Assembly (NCBI GenBank): GCA_002898975.1
Contig: BEID01000143.1
Span: 1 to 5,216 of the forward strand
Reading direction: 5' to 3'
From: a bacterium HR27
GTDB lineage: Bacteria > Chloroflexota > Chloroflexia > Thermomicrobiales > Thermomicrobiaceae
Length of the DNA: 5,216 nucleotides
Below, piece after piece: positions 1 through 5,216 of the stretch. A model generated the notes under the pieces. It was not told the origin of the DNA. It ran no database searches and worked only from the letters and a program-made list of their open reading frames with translations. Positions within the stretch are counted from its first letter, which is position 1, and each line of letters opens with the position of its first letter. Made by a program: the position numbers and the translations under genes.

Positions 1-1
1 C

Positions 2-40
2 GCGATCGAGGAAATCGAAAAGGTCGTGCTGGTCTCGTAG
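2..40 (+). CDS. C-terminal tail of an upstream operon gene (partial, unidentified)
   Basis: One forward frame reads AIEEIEKVVLVS and then TAG at 38-40, entering from outside the window. The amphipathic, Glu/Lys/Val-rich tail followed at once by a Shine-Dalgarno and the cmr1 start looks like the normal end of an operon gene, with only 12 bases between its stop and the cmr1 ATG. Twelve codons are too few to name a family. In type III loci the neighbour here is often another cas or CARF-effector gene, but nothing visible shows that. It is in the same frame as cmr1, so it could in principle be read as an interrupted N-terminal extension. That is unlikely, because cmr1 is already complete from its own ATG. 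Confidence 0.45.
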   Translation, partial: AIEEIEKVVLVS

Positions 41-50
41 GAGGAAAGGG
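39..50 (+). promoter_or_regulatory. Ribosome binding site of cmr1
   Basis: A perfect AGGAGG lies at 39-44, 8 bases before the ATG at 53, followed by a purine-rich spacer. It overlaps the TAG stop of the upstream frame, so ribosomes finishing that gene could reinitiate on cmr1. It fixes the cmr1 start: the stop at 38-40 is in the same frame and no start codon lies between. Confidence 0.8.
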
Positions 51-52
51 AA

Positions 53-1207
53 ATGAGGAGCAGTGAAAGTGTCCCATCGCTTCGCCTCCCCCTCGTTACC
101 CTCACGCCGCTCTTCCTGGGCGGTGCCGACCCGCGTGGCGATCCGGAGTTGCGTGCGAGTTCTGTGCGCGGGGCGCTCCGGTTCTGGTTGCGTGCCCTCC
201 TGGGCGGGTGCTACGGGACAGACGACCAGGCACTCGCCGAAATCCGGCGGATCGAGGCCGAGACCTTCGGCGAGGCCGGGGGTGAGGACAAGGCCGGTGC
301 ATCCAAGATCGTCGTGCGGGTACGGGGTGGGCAGTCGCGTGGCGCTCAAGATTGGCGAGCTGCACGCGATACGGGCCGGAGCTACCTCTTCTTTTCCATG
401 GCTTCCTCGAAAGTGCGCGGGGCGGAGGTGCCTGCCCGACGCGCCTTGTTCCCACCCTATTCGTTCGATATCGAGCTGGCGGCTCGTCCCGGTACCGACG
501 AGAAGGAGGCTCGCGAGGCGCTCTACGGCGCTGTCCGTGCCTTCTGGCTCCTGATCCACCTCGGGGGGCTCGGCGCGCGAGCTCGCCGGCTCGGTGGTGC
601 GCTCGCCCATCGTCCGGTTCCCCGGAAAGCACCGGACGGTAGTTCGATCCAGGTCGTGCCGTCGCATCTCAACCTGCCCTTCATCTTGTCCCCCGACCCA
701 TCGCGGGCCGCCCAGCAACTCGGCGAAGGGCTCACCGCGCTGCGCCAGCGGTTGCGGGTGCGTCCGAACGCGAACCCCAGACGTCCTGAGTGGGAGGTTC
801 TCGATCCGCGCTGGTGCCGCATTTGGGTCTTCGGTGAGCGCGACTGGACGGCCGGCGAGCGTGGTTGGCCGGTCGCTGCCGATGCGATCGGAACGTGGCT
901 CCGCGAGACACGCCGCCAGCTGCCGACCGAGCAGCGGCTGGTATTCGGTGCACCACTGGTCATTCCGCAGCAGCACAAGACGATCGAACCGCCCAGCGGG
1001 TACGAGCGCCAGGAGCGCCGTCCCTCGCCACTCTGGCTGAGTGTCACGCGAGCGGAGAACGGCAATCTCCTTGGGGTGGCCACGCTCTTCCAGAGCCGAT
1101 TCTTCCCGCTCCGTCGAGGTGGTGAGGAGCAGCTCGAGCGGCTCTACGAACAGATCGCTGCCGCGATCGCACAGCTTCCCAATGTCGCGGAGGCGCGCTA
1201 TGAGTAG
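53..1207 (+). CDS. cmr1: Type III-B CRISPR-associated RAMP protein Cmr1
   Basis: This 384-residue protein is Cmr1, the subunit that in known Cmr complexes sits with Cmr6 at the crRNA 3' end and contacts the target RNA. The N-terminal RAMP fold opens with LVTLTPLFLGGADP (residues 14-27), then ELRASSVRGALRFWLRAL (32-49), the hallmark Cmr1 segment. A Gly/Arg-rich loop HLGGLGARARRLGG lies at 169-182; here the usual RRGFG is RRLGG. The second RAMP half carries FGAPLVIP (298-305), RRPSPLWLSV (322-331) and a final FFPLRRG. The length fits the shorter bacterial Cmr1 proteins. The ATG at 53 follows a perfect AGGAGG and an in-frame stop. The last 8 bases overlap the start of cmr2, pointing to translational coupling. 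Cmr1 has no known catalytic activity. No frameshift or internal stop is seen. Confidence 0.95.
   Translation: MRSSESVPSLRLPLVTLTPLFLGGADPRGDPELRASSVRGALRFWLRALLGGCYGTDDQALAEIRRIEAETFGEAGGEDKAGASKIVVRVRGGQSRGAQDWRAARDTGRSYLFFSMASSKVRGAEVPARRALFPPYSFDIELAARPGTDEKEAREALYGAVRAFWLLIHLGGLGARARRLGGALAHRPVPRKAPDGSSIQVVPSHLNLPFILSPDPSRAAQQLGEGLTALRQRLRVRPNANPRRPEWEVLDPRWCRIWVFGERDWTAGERGWPVAADAIGTWLRETRRQLPTEQRLVFGAPLVIPQQHKTIEPPSGYERQERRPSPLWLSVTRAENGNLLGVATLFQSRFFPLRRGGEEQLERLYEQIAAAIAQLPNVAEARYE
1189..1193 (+). promoter_or_regulatory. Ribosome binding site of cmr2, inside the cmr1 3' end
   Basis: GGAGG at 1189-1193 is 6 bases before the ATG at 1200. It decides the start: an upstream in-frame ATG at 1041 would add 53 residues of cmr1-shadow sequence with no family similarity, whereas the ATG at 1200 places the conserved FTFGPVQGFIAEAR motif right at the N-terminus. 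Confidence 0.75.
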
Positions 1208-3023
1208 TGCAGTCCTCCGCTTCACGTTCGGTCCCGTTCAGGGGTTCATCGCCGAAGCGCGTCGCACGGCCGATCTCTTCGCTGGTAGCCGGATTCTGGC
1301 CGAGCTGGCCCGCGCTGCTGCCCGGGCACTCCAGGAGGCCGGTGCCGATCTCGTCTACCCGGCCGACCTCGCCTCCGGCGACCCGCCCAACGTGATCGTC
1401 GCCCGCGTACCCTGGGACGATGCCGAGCGGCTCGCGGAGCGAGCAGCAGCAGCCCTGCGGGCCCGCTGGCAGGAGCTGGCCAGCGACGCGCTGGCCGAAC
1501 TCGAGGCGTGCGCGCGGATCGACGATGCCCTGCGTGCCCAGTGGCGGGCGCAAACGCGCGACTTCTGGGAAATCTACTGGGCTGCTGCCCGCATCGAGCA
1601 GGACGACTATGCGACCGCCTTCCGTCACGCCCAAGCTGGTGTCGCGGCGCTCAAGAGGACACGGATCTTCGGACAACTCGAACAGGCTGGTCCCAAGGAC
1701 GTGCTGAGCGGCAACCGTGCAGCACTCGCTCCCGCTGGGCAAGACCCCCGGACGTTCTGGCGTGCGGTGCGCCGTCACCCGCAGGGGGCCCGGCTGGTCG
1801 GCGAGCACGAGCGGCTGGATGCGGTCAGCGCAGTGAAGCGTTTCGCGCGTTTTGGTGACGGTAAGGACGCGTATCCGTCGGTCCCGACCATCGCTGCGCG
1901 GCCCTTCGCTCGCCTGGTGGCCGACCGAGCACTGCCGGCGCTCGAGTCCTACCGCGATGCCTTCGAGCTCCTGGTGACAGCGTTCGGCGAGCGGTTGGAG
2001 CGATATCGCCGGACCGGTCTCGGCGTCGAAGGCTTCCCTTACGACGGTGCCTTCCTCTACGAGTCGACCCTCGAGTGGCCAGCGCTGGTGGAGGAACTCG
2101 GTCTCGATCCGCAGCAGGCCGAGCGACAACGCAGCCAGGTCGAGTCGCCGCTCCGCGTCGCGCGCGATCGCCTCGCTGCGCTGTACCGCGCCGCCGGCCA
2201 GCGCCCATCGCGCTATGTCGCGGTGCTGGTACTCGACGGCGACTCGATGGGGCAGTGGCTGACCAGTGCGCTCGGCGACGGTGGCGTCGAGGCGCACCGC
2301 GAGGTGAGCCGCAAGCTCGCCCGTTTCGCGGGCAAAGCCAAGGAGGCCGGTAGGCAAGCGGCACCCGATACGGTCTTCGTCTACCAGGGAGGGGACGACG
2401 TGGTGGCGCTGGTGCCGGCCGAGCAGGTGGTCCCGCTCGCTCTGGCGCTCGCTGTAGCGTTCGCCAAGGAGACGGACGGACGCTCCGCCTCGGCCGGGAT
2501 CGCGATCGGCCACTGGCTGGAACCGCTCGGTGACCTTCTCCAGAACGCGCGCGAGGCCGAAAAGCGTGCCAAGCGGTTGCCCGGCAAGAGCGCCGTCGCC
2601 GTCGAACTTCAGCCGCGCGGCGGCGAGATCGTGCGCGTCGTCGCTCGCACCGACCAGCTCACGGCGCTGGACCTGGCTGACCTCGTCGACCGTTTCCGCC
2701 GCGACGGCGCGGGGAGCCTTTCCGGCCGCCTGCCGACCGATCTGCGCCAGCTCGCTCGGGCCTTCCCAGAGGCCGATGCGGCCTTCCGTGCCGTCCTCGC
2801 CCGGGCAGTGAAGCGGCAAGGGGAGTGGCCGAACGGGACCAGCGCGGAACGCGAGCAGCTCATCGAGCGACTGTATCGCTTCGCGACCAGCTACGACCAG
2901 CTCCGGACCAGCGTAGTGGGTGCCGCGCAGCCAGCGGAGAGCGAGCGGGTGCCGCCTGGACCAGCGCAACTGGCCGACTGGCTCGCGCTGGCGCGGTTCC
3001 TGGCGAGAGGAGGTGGCGAGTGA
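1200..3023 (+). CDS. cmr2: Type III-B CRISPR-associated protein Cmr2 (Cas10), HD-less
   Basis: Cmr2 is the Cas10 large subunit, which makes cyclic oligoadenylate from ATP when the complex binds target RNA. The 607-residue protein begins with LRFTFGPVQGFIAEARRTADLFAGSR (split here: LRFTFGPVQGFIAEA, 6-20; RRTADLFAGSR, 21-31), the typical first palm-like domain of Cmr2. The catalytic palm has the metal-binding VLDGDSMGQWL (D346, D348) and YQGGDDVVALV, with GGDD at 397-400. SAGIAIGHW (431-439) and the AREAEKRAK helix (450-458) follow, then a helical C-terminal domain. Two things are odd. There is no N-terminal HD nuclease domain and no HD dipeptide anywhere. The zinc-finger region (about 166-213; LSGNRAAL, then GEHERLDAVSAVKRF) has no cysteines; the only Cys is C104. 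The protein is therefore much shorter than archaeal Cmr2 enzymes of around 870 residues. It overlaps cmr1 by 8 bases and cmr3 by 4. Cyclase activity is inferred from motifs; DNase activity is not expected. Confidence 0.96.
   Translation: MSSAVLRFTFGPVQGFIAEARRTADLFAGSRILAELARAAARALQEAGADLVYPADLASGDPPNVIVARVPWDDAERLAERAAAALRARWQELASDALAELEACARIDDALRAQWRAQTRDFWEIYWAAARIEQDDYATAFRHAQAGVAALKRTRIFGQLEQAGPKDVLSGNRAALAPAGQDPRTFWRAVRRHPQGARLVGEHERLDAVSAVKRFARFGDGKDAYPSVPTIAARPFARLVADRALPALESYRDAFELLVTAFGERLERYRRTGLGVEGFPYDGAFLYESTLEWPALVEELGLDPQQAERQRSQVESPLRVARDRLAALYRAAGQRPSRYVAVLVLDGDSMGQWLTSALGDGGVEAHREVSRKLARFAGKAKEAGRQAAPDTVFVYQGGDDVVALVPAEQVVPLALALAVAFAKETDGRSASAGIAIGHWLEPLGDLLQNAREAEKRAKRLPGKSAVAVELQPRGGEIVRVVARTDQLTALDLADLVDRFRRDGAGSLSGRLPTDLRQLARAFPEADAAFRAVLARAVKRQGEWPNGTSAEREQLIERLYRFATSYDQLRTSVVGAAQPAESERVPPGPAQLADWLALARFLARGGGE
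3009..3016 (+). promoter_or_regulatory. Ribosome binding site of cmr3
   Basis: GGAGGTGG at 3009-3016 is a near-ideal anti-16S match, with GGAGG ending 6 bases before the GTG at 3020. It selects this GTG, which overlaps the cmr2 TGA as GTGA. An upstream in-frame ATG at 2825 would extend the protein by 65 residues that only shadow the end of cmr2. Confidence 0.8.
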
Positions 3024-4090
3024 AGACGTTGTTCCTGGAGCCGCTCGACGTCTGGCTGTTCCGCGACGGCCGCCCCTTCACGGCGGGTGAGCAGTTCCGT
3101 GCCGCAAGTCGCTTTCCGCCCAGTCCGCTGGTGGTGCAGGGAGCGTTGCGCGCCTACCACCTCATGGTCCACTCTCGTGTTCCGGCCTGGGACCACGCTG
3201 CTGTCACTGAGGTGGTCGGTGGACCGGACGACTGGGGCCCACTGCGCCTGGCCGGGCCGCTCGTCGCACGCCGGACTGAATCCGGCCAGGTCGAGGTGTT
3301 GCTCCCCCCGCCGGCCGATGCAGCCTTTCTCGGTCGCCAGCTGCGACGCCTCTCGGCGCCCGAGAAACCACCGGAGTGGCTGCGCGCGCCAGCGCCGACC
3401 GCCGCGCTCTTCCCACTGTGGCACGCAGTCGAGCCAGTGTCCGAGAAGGCGAGCCAGCCGCTGTGGCTGCGCCTGGCCGATTTCGCTGCCTACTGCCGCG
3501 GTGAGACGGTTCCCGGAGTCCCACCGGAGGAACTCTGGACGGAGGAGGTGCGCATCGGCATCGCCCAGGATTCGTCGCGCCGCACCACGCGCGAGGGGCT
3601 CTACTACGAGGCCCGCTACGTCCGCCCGCATCCGGGCGTTGGCCTGCTCGTCTCCTTCACCGGCCTCGACTGGCCGGAGGAAGCCGGTGTCCTGGCGCTC
3701 GGTGGAGAGCGGCGCTCGGCACGTTTCGAGGCGCTTCCGGCGCTCGACGTGCCGCCCGTTCCCGAACCACTACCCGAGCGGTTCGTCCTCGCCTTCCTGA
3801 CCCCCGCCGTCTTCGAGCGCGGCTGGCTGCCGCGCGATTGGCGTGCGTTCTTCGAGGGTTCTGTCGAGCTCGTGGCTGCTGCTCTCGACCGTCATGACAC
3901 GGTCGGTGGCTTCGATCTCGCGCGCGGTCGCGAGCGGCCGGCTCGCCGCGCGGTTCCGGCTGGGAGCGTCTACTACTTCGTCGCCCGTGGCGAGGCCCGG
4001 CTTCGCCGCACCAGCGACCTTCCCTGGCCGACGGTGAGCGACTGGGGTGCCGAGATCGGTTTCGGGACAGTGCTGATCGGAGGATGGTGA
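3020..4090 (+). CDS. cmr3: Type III-B CRISPR-associated protein Cmr3 (Cas5-like RAMP)
   Basis: Cmr3 pairs with Cmr2 at the base of the complex and recognises the crRNA 5' tag. The 356-residue protein shows the family pattern from end to end. EPLDVWLFRDGRPF (7-20) is the first RAMP strand and its turn. RFPPSPLVVQGALRAY (31-46) matches the usual FPPSP...GALR block. RIGIAQDSSRRTTREGLYY (178-196) is the Gly/Arg loop region with the typical GLYY. GGFDLARGRERPARRAVPAGS (split: GGFDLARG, 297-304; RRAVPAGSVYYF, 309-320) and the terminal GFGTVLIGGW (347-356) are the C-terminal RAMP signatures. The length is normal for the family. The start is GTG, supported by a strong Shine-Dalgarno and by conservation beginning directly after it. 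The gene overlaps cmr2 by 4 bases, with one base between its stop and the cmr4 ATG. No catalytic role is expected; the function is assigned by family. Confidence 0.94.
   Translation: MKTLFLEPLDVWLFRDGRPFTAGEQFRAASRFPPSPLVVQGALRAYHLMVHSRVPAWDHAAVTEVVGGPDDWGPLRLAGPLVARRTESGQVEVLLPPPADAAFLGRQLRRLSAPEKPPEWLRAPAPTAALFPLWHAVEPVSEKASQPLWLRLADFAAYCRGETVPGVPPEELWTEEVRIGIAQDSSRRTTREGLYYEARYVRPHPGVGLLVSFTGLDWPEEAGVLALGGERRSARFEALPALDVPPVPEPLPERFVLAFLTPAVFERGWLPRDWRAFFEGSVELVAAALDRHDTVGGFDLARGRERPARRAVPAGSVYYFVARGEARLRRTSDLPWPTVSDWGAEIGFGTVLIGGW
4079..4083 (+). promoter_or_regulatory. Ribosome binding site of cmr4
   Basis: GGAGG at 4079-4083 lies within the last cmr3 codons (encoding the terminal Gly-Gly-Trp), 8 bases before the ATG at 4092. 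The cmr3 stop is one base upstream of that ATG, so cmr4 is probably translated by ribosomes coming off cmr3. Confidence 0.75.
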
Positions 4091-4091
4091 G

Positions 4092-4709
4092 ATGGCCGAA
4101 GCGAGTGCCTTGCTCTTCGCCTACTGCGAAACACCGGTACACGCTGGTACAGGCCGGGCGGTCGGCACGGTCGACCTGCCCATCCAGCGCGAGCGGATTA
4201 CCGGTTTCCCGATCGTCCAGGCGTCCAGCGTCAAGGGCGTACTCCGGGCCACGACCCAAGCCAACGGCGCCGATGCCGAGCGTCATCGCGCGCTCTTCGG
4301 GCCAGATCGCCCTGAGGAGGCTTCGAGTCACGCCGGTGCGCTCCAGGTGACCGACCTCCAGGTCGTCCTCTTCCCGGTCCGCTCGCTGGCTGGCGTCTTC
4401 GCCTGGACGACCAGTCCTGCCGTCCTGGCCCGGCTCGGTCGCCTGGCCAAGCTGGCTGGGATCGAGGGGCCAGTCGACCCTACCCGCTTCGCTGGTCTTC
4501 AGCCGGGCCAGTGCGCGGTCGCGAACGAGAGTACGCTCCTCATCCAAGCCGGTCAGCAACTCGGGGTCGTCCTCGAGGAGTACAGCTTCACGCTAGCTGG
4601 TGAACTGGCTGGTCTCGTCTCGGCGTTCGCTGAGTGGTTGGCAGCGCATGCCCTGCCCCAGACGCCGGAATATCCCTGGTGGCGGGACAACATGGCACGG
4701 CATCTCTGA
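4092..4709 (+). CDS. cmr4: Cmr4 N-terminal two thirds, product if the TGA terminates
   Basis: With standard decoding, translation from the ATG at 4092 stops after 205 residues (...WWRDNMARHL). The product keeps the first RAMP strand, the probable catalytic D28 and the central thumb-like region. It loses the last 101 residues, including the C-terminal strands and the Gly-rich loop that complete the RAMP fold and pack against crRNA. Such a fragment is unlikely to assemble into a normal backbone filament. This entry is the 5' part of the interrupted gene listed separately. The family assignment is secure from the VDLPIQRE and SSVKGVLR motifs; whether a stable protein is made is unknown. Confidence 0.7.
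   Translation: MAEASALLFAYCETPVHAGTGRAVGTVDLPIQRERITGFPIVQASSVKGVLRATTQANGADAERHRALFGPDRPEEASSHAGALQVTDLQVVLFPVRSLAGVFAWTTSPAVLARLGRLAKLAGIEGPVDPTRFAGLQPGQCAVANESTLLIQAGQQLGVVLEEYSFTLAGELAGLVSAFAEWLAAHALPQTPEYPWWRDNMARHL
4707..4709 (+). other. In-frame TGA codon inside cmr4
   Basis: The codon context is CTC TGA GTC, between L205 and the V of VLADDDFRDF. After it, the first in-frame ATG, GTG or TTG is a GTG at 4890, too late to rescue the missing domain; only a CTG lies near, at 4713. I see no convincing selenocysteine-type hairpin directly downstream: a 5-bp GACGA/TCGTC pairing with an 11-base loop (4722-4742) is too weak to count. Confidence 0.85.
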
Positions 4710-5014
4710 GTCCTGGCCGACGACGACTTCCGCGACTTCGTCCTCTACGGGACGGAGATCGAGGCACGCGTCCGGCTCGACGACACGACCAAGACGGTCG
4801 AGCGGGGTGCTCTCTGGACGACCGAAGCCCTGCCGGCCGAGACGCTCCTGGTCGGTCTCCTGGCGGCGACCCGCTCGCGCTACGACAAGGTGAACGAGGA
4901 CGGCCGGTCGCTCCTCGGCTGGTTGACGAGCAAGCTCGACGGGCGTCGTGTCCGCCTCGGCGGTGACGAGACGACCGGCCGCGGTGCCGTCGTCCTGCGC
5001 GTCGCACGGGTGTG

Positions 5015-5021
5015 AAGGGAG
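5015..5021 (+). promoter_or_regulatory. Ribosome binding site of cmr5
   Basis: AAGGGAG at 5015-5021 is a moderate Shine-Dalgarno 8 bases before the ATG at 5030. It begins at the last base of the full-length cmr4 stop. An in-frame TGA at 5024-5026 rules out any earlier start for cmr5. Confidence 0.6.
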
Positions 5022-5029
5022 AGTGAGCG

Positions 5030-5216
5030 ATGAGCCAGCCGGCACAGCGTACGACACGGCAGCGCACGCTCGAACAGGAGCGTGCAGCGCGTGCCTGGGA
5101 ATGCGTCGCTGCGGTCAAGGGAACGAGCTTCGCGTCGGAATATGGCCAGCTCGCTCGCGAGACCGCCTCGCTCGTCCAGATGCATGGCCTCGGCCAGACG
5201 CTGGCGTTCCTGATGT
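5030..5216 (+). CDS. cmr5: Type III-B CRISPR-associated protein Cmr5 (partial, 3' end outside the window)
   Basis: Cmr5 is the small all-helical subunit that forms the minor filament alongside Cmr4 and helps hold target RNA. Sixty-two codons are visible, starting MSQPAQRTTRQRTLEQERAA. The family pattern is clear: LEQERAARAWECVAAV (14-29), SEYGQLARETASLV (36-49) and MHGLGQTLAFLM (51-62), matching the usual QERA, EY..LAR and NGL.QTLAF helices of Cmr5. Family members are around 110-150 residues, so about half is missing at the window edge; there is no stop before 5216. It lies 14 bases after the end of the full-length cmr4 frame, but 320 bases after the premature TGA, so translational coupling would be lost if that stop is real. 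A cmr6 gene commonly follows. Confidence 0.88.
   Translation, partial: MSQPAQRTTRQRTLEQERAARAWECVAAVKGTSFASEYGQLARETASLVQMHGLGQTLAFLM

Larger units (their letters stand above)
4092..5015 (+). pseudogene. cmr4: cmr4, full-length frame interrupted by an in-frame TGA
   Basis: Read across the TGA at 4707-4709, this frame gives a 307-residue Cmr4, the usual family size. Cmr4 is the multi-copy Cas7-type backbone that cuts target RNA at 6-nt intervals. Before the stop are HAGTGRAVGTVDLPIQRE (17-34), with D28 the likely RNA-cutting Asp, GFPIVQASSVKGVLRA (38-53), FPVRSLAGVFAWTTSP (94-109) and VLEEYSF (160-166). After the stop, still in frame, are DDDFRDFVLYG (210-220), TKTVERGALWTTEALP (233-248) and the Gly-rich loop LGGDETTGRGAVVLRV (289-304), ending at TGA 5013-5015. 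Both halves look well preserved, and no frame change or second lesion is seen. A CGA-to-TGA transition (Arg at residue 206) is one simple origin; readthrough or a base-call error are the alternatives. Marked as a pseudogene because a literal reading yields no complete Cmr4. Confidence 0.85.

Noticed and set aside
1041..1199. 53-residue N-terminal extension of Cmr2 from the ATG at 1041
   Set aside because: It lies wholly over cmr1 coding sequence, has no family similarity, and the ATG at 1200 has a good Shine-Dalgarno and begins exactly at the conserved domain.
1044..2969. 641-codon open frame on the minus strand opposite cmr2
   Set aside because: Its codons are the antisense shadow of a high-GC gene. 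The protein has no recognisable motifs, while the + strand here encodes an unmistakable Cas10 with DGD and GGDD.
2825..3019. 65-residue N-terminal extension of Cmr3 from the ATG at 2825
   Set aside because: It overlaps the end of cmr2, and Cmr3 conservation begins right after the GTG at 3020, which has a strong ribosome binding site.
3657..4559. 300-codon minus-strand open frame across cmr3 and cmr4
   Set aside because: It spans a gene junction on the opposite strand, has Arg-rich low-complexity composition typical of shadow frames, and lies over two clear RAMP genes.
4724..4740. Short direct repeat CGACTTC at 4724-4730 and 4733-4739
   Set aside because: It is explained by the repeated Asp-Phe codons of the DDDFRDF motif; it is too short to be a functional repeat.
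4707..4750. Selenocysteine insertion at the cmr4 TGA
   Set aside because: There is no stable hairpin directly after the codon, only a 5-bp pairing with an 11-base loop, and I know of no Cmr4 redox role or conserved Cys at this position.
1..5216. CRISPR array, mobile element, promoter or terminator
   Set aside because: I found no regularly spaced repeats, inverted-repeat ends, transposase, promoter boxes in intergenic space or hairpin-plus-T-run. The window is almost fully coding.

Overview
The window is a section of a type III-B (Cmr) CRISPR-Cas effector operon. All genes are on the + strand and tightly packed, in the order cmr1 - cmr2 (cas10) - cmr3 - cmr4 - cmr5. The DNA is strongly GC-rich (roughly two thirds by eye). 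The proteins are rich in Arg, Glu and Ala and poor in Lys, Asn and Cys. This suggests a high-GC, possibly thermophilic bacterium such as a Thermomicrobia-type Chloroflexota or a Thermus- or actinobacterium-like organism. The taxonomic guess is inference only.

Layout: positions 2-40 are probably the last 12 codons of an upstream gene, whose TAG stop lies inside the cmr1 ribosome binding site. cmr1 (53-1207) encodes a two-RAMP-domain protein. cmr2 (1200-3023) overlaps cmr1 by 8 bases and encodes an unusually compact Cas10 with intact DGD and GGDD palm motifs, no HD nuclease domain and no zinc-finger cysteines. cmr3 (GTG start at 3020, to 4090) overlaps the cmr2 stop. cmr4 starts at 4092, one base after the cmr3 stop. 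cmr5 starts at 5030 and runs off the right edge. A cmr6 gene would be expected beyond the window. There is no CRISPR array, promoter, terminator, tRNA/rRNA or mobile element in the window.

The striking point is in cmr4. The reading frame hits TGA at 4707-4709 after 205 codons, yet the same frame stays open to 5015 and encodes the missing, well-preserved C-terminal third of Cmr4, including the Gly-rich loop. Read through, the product is 307 residues, the usual Cmr4 size. No shift of frame and no conventional restart codon is present. The gene is therefore either a very fresh nonsense mutant (or a sequence error), or is expressed by UGA readthrough. Genome-wide UGA reassignment is unlikely because cmr2, cmr3 and the extended cmr4 frame all end at TGA.

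How the genes work together (family knowledge): Cmr2 and Cmr3 form the base of the crRNP and hold the crRNA 5' tag. Multiple Cmr4 subunits form the backbone that cuts target RNA every 6 nt, Cmr5 lines the minor filament, and Cmr1 with Cmr6 caps the 3' end. Target RNA binding switches on the Cmr2 palm to make cyclic oligoadenylates. With an HD-less Cmr2, this complex would defend through Cmr4 RNA cleavage and second-messenger signalling, not Cas10 DNA cleavage. The cmr4 stop decides whether it can assemble normally at all.
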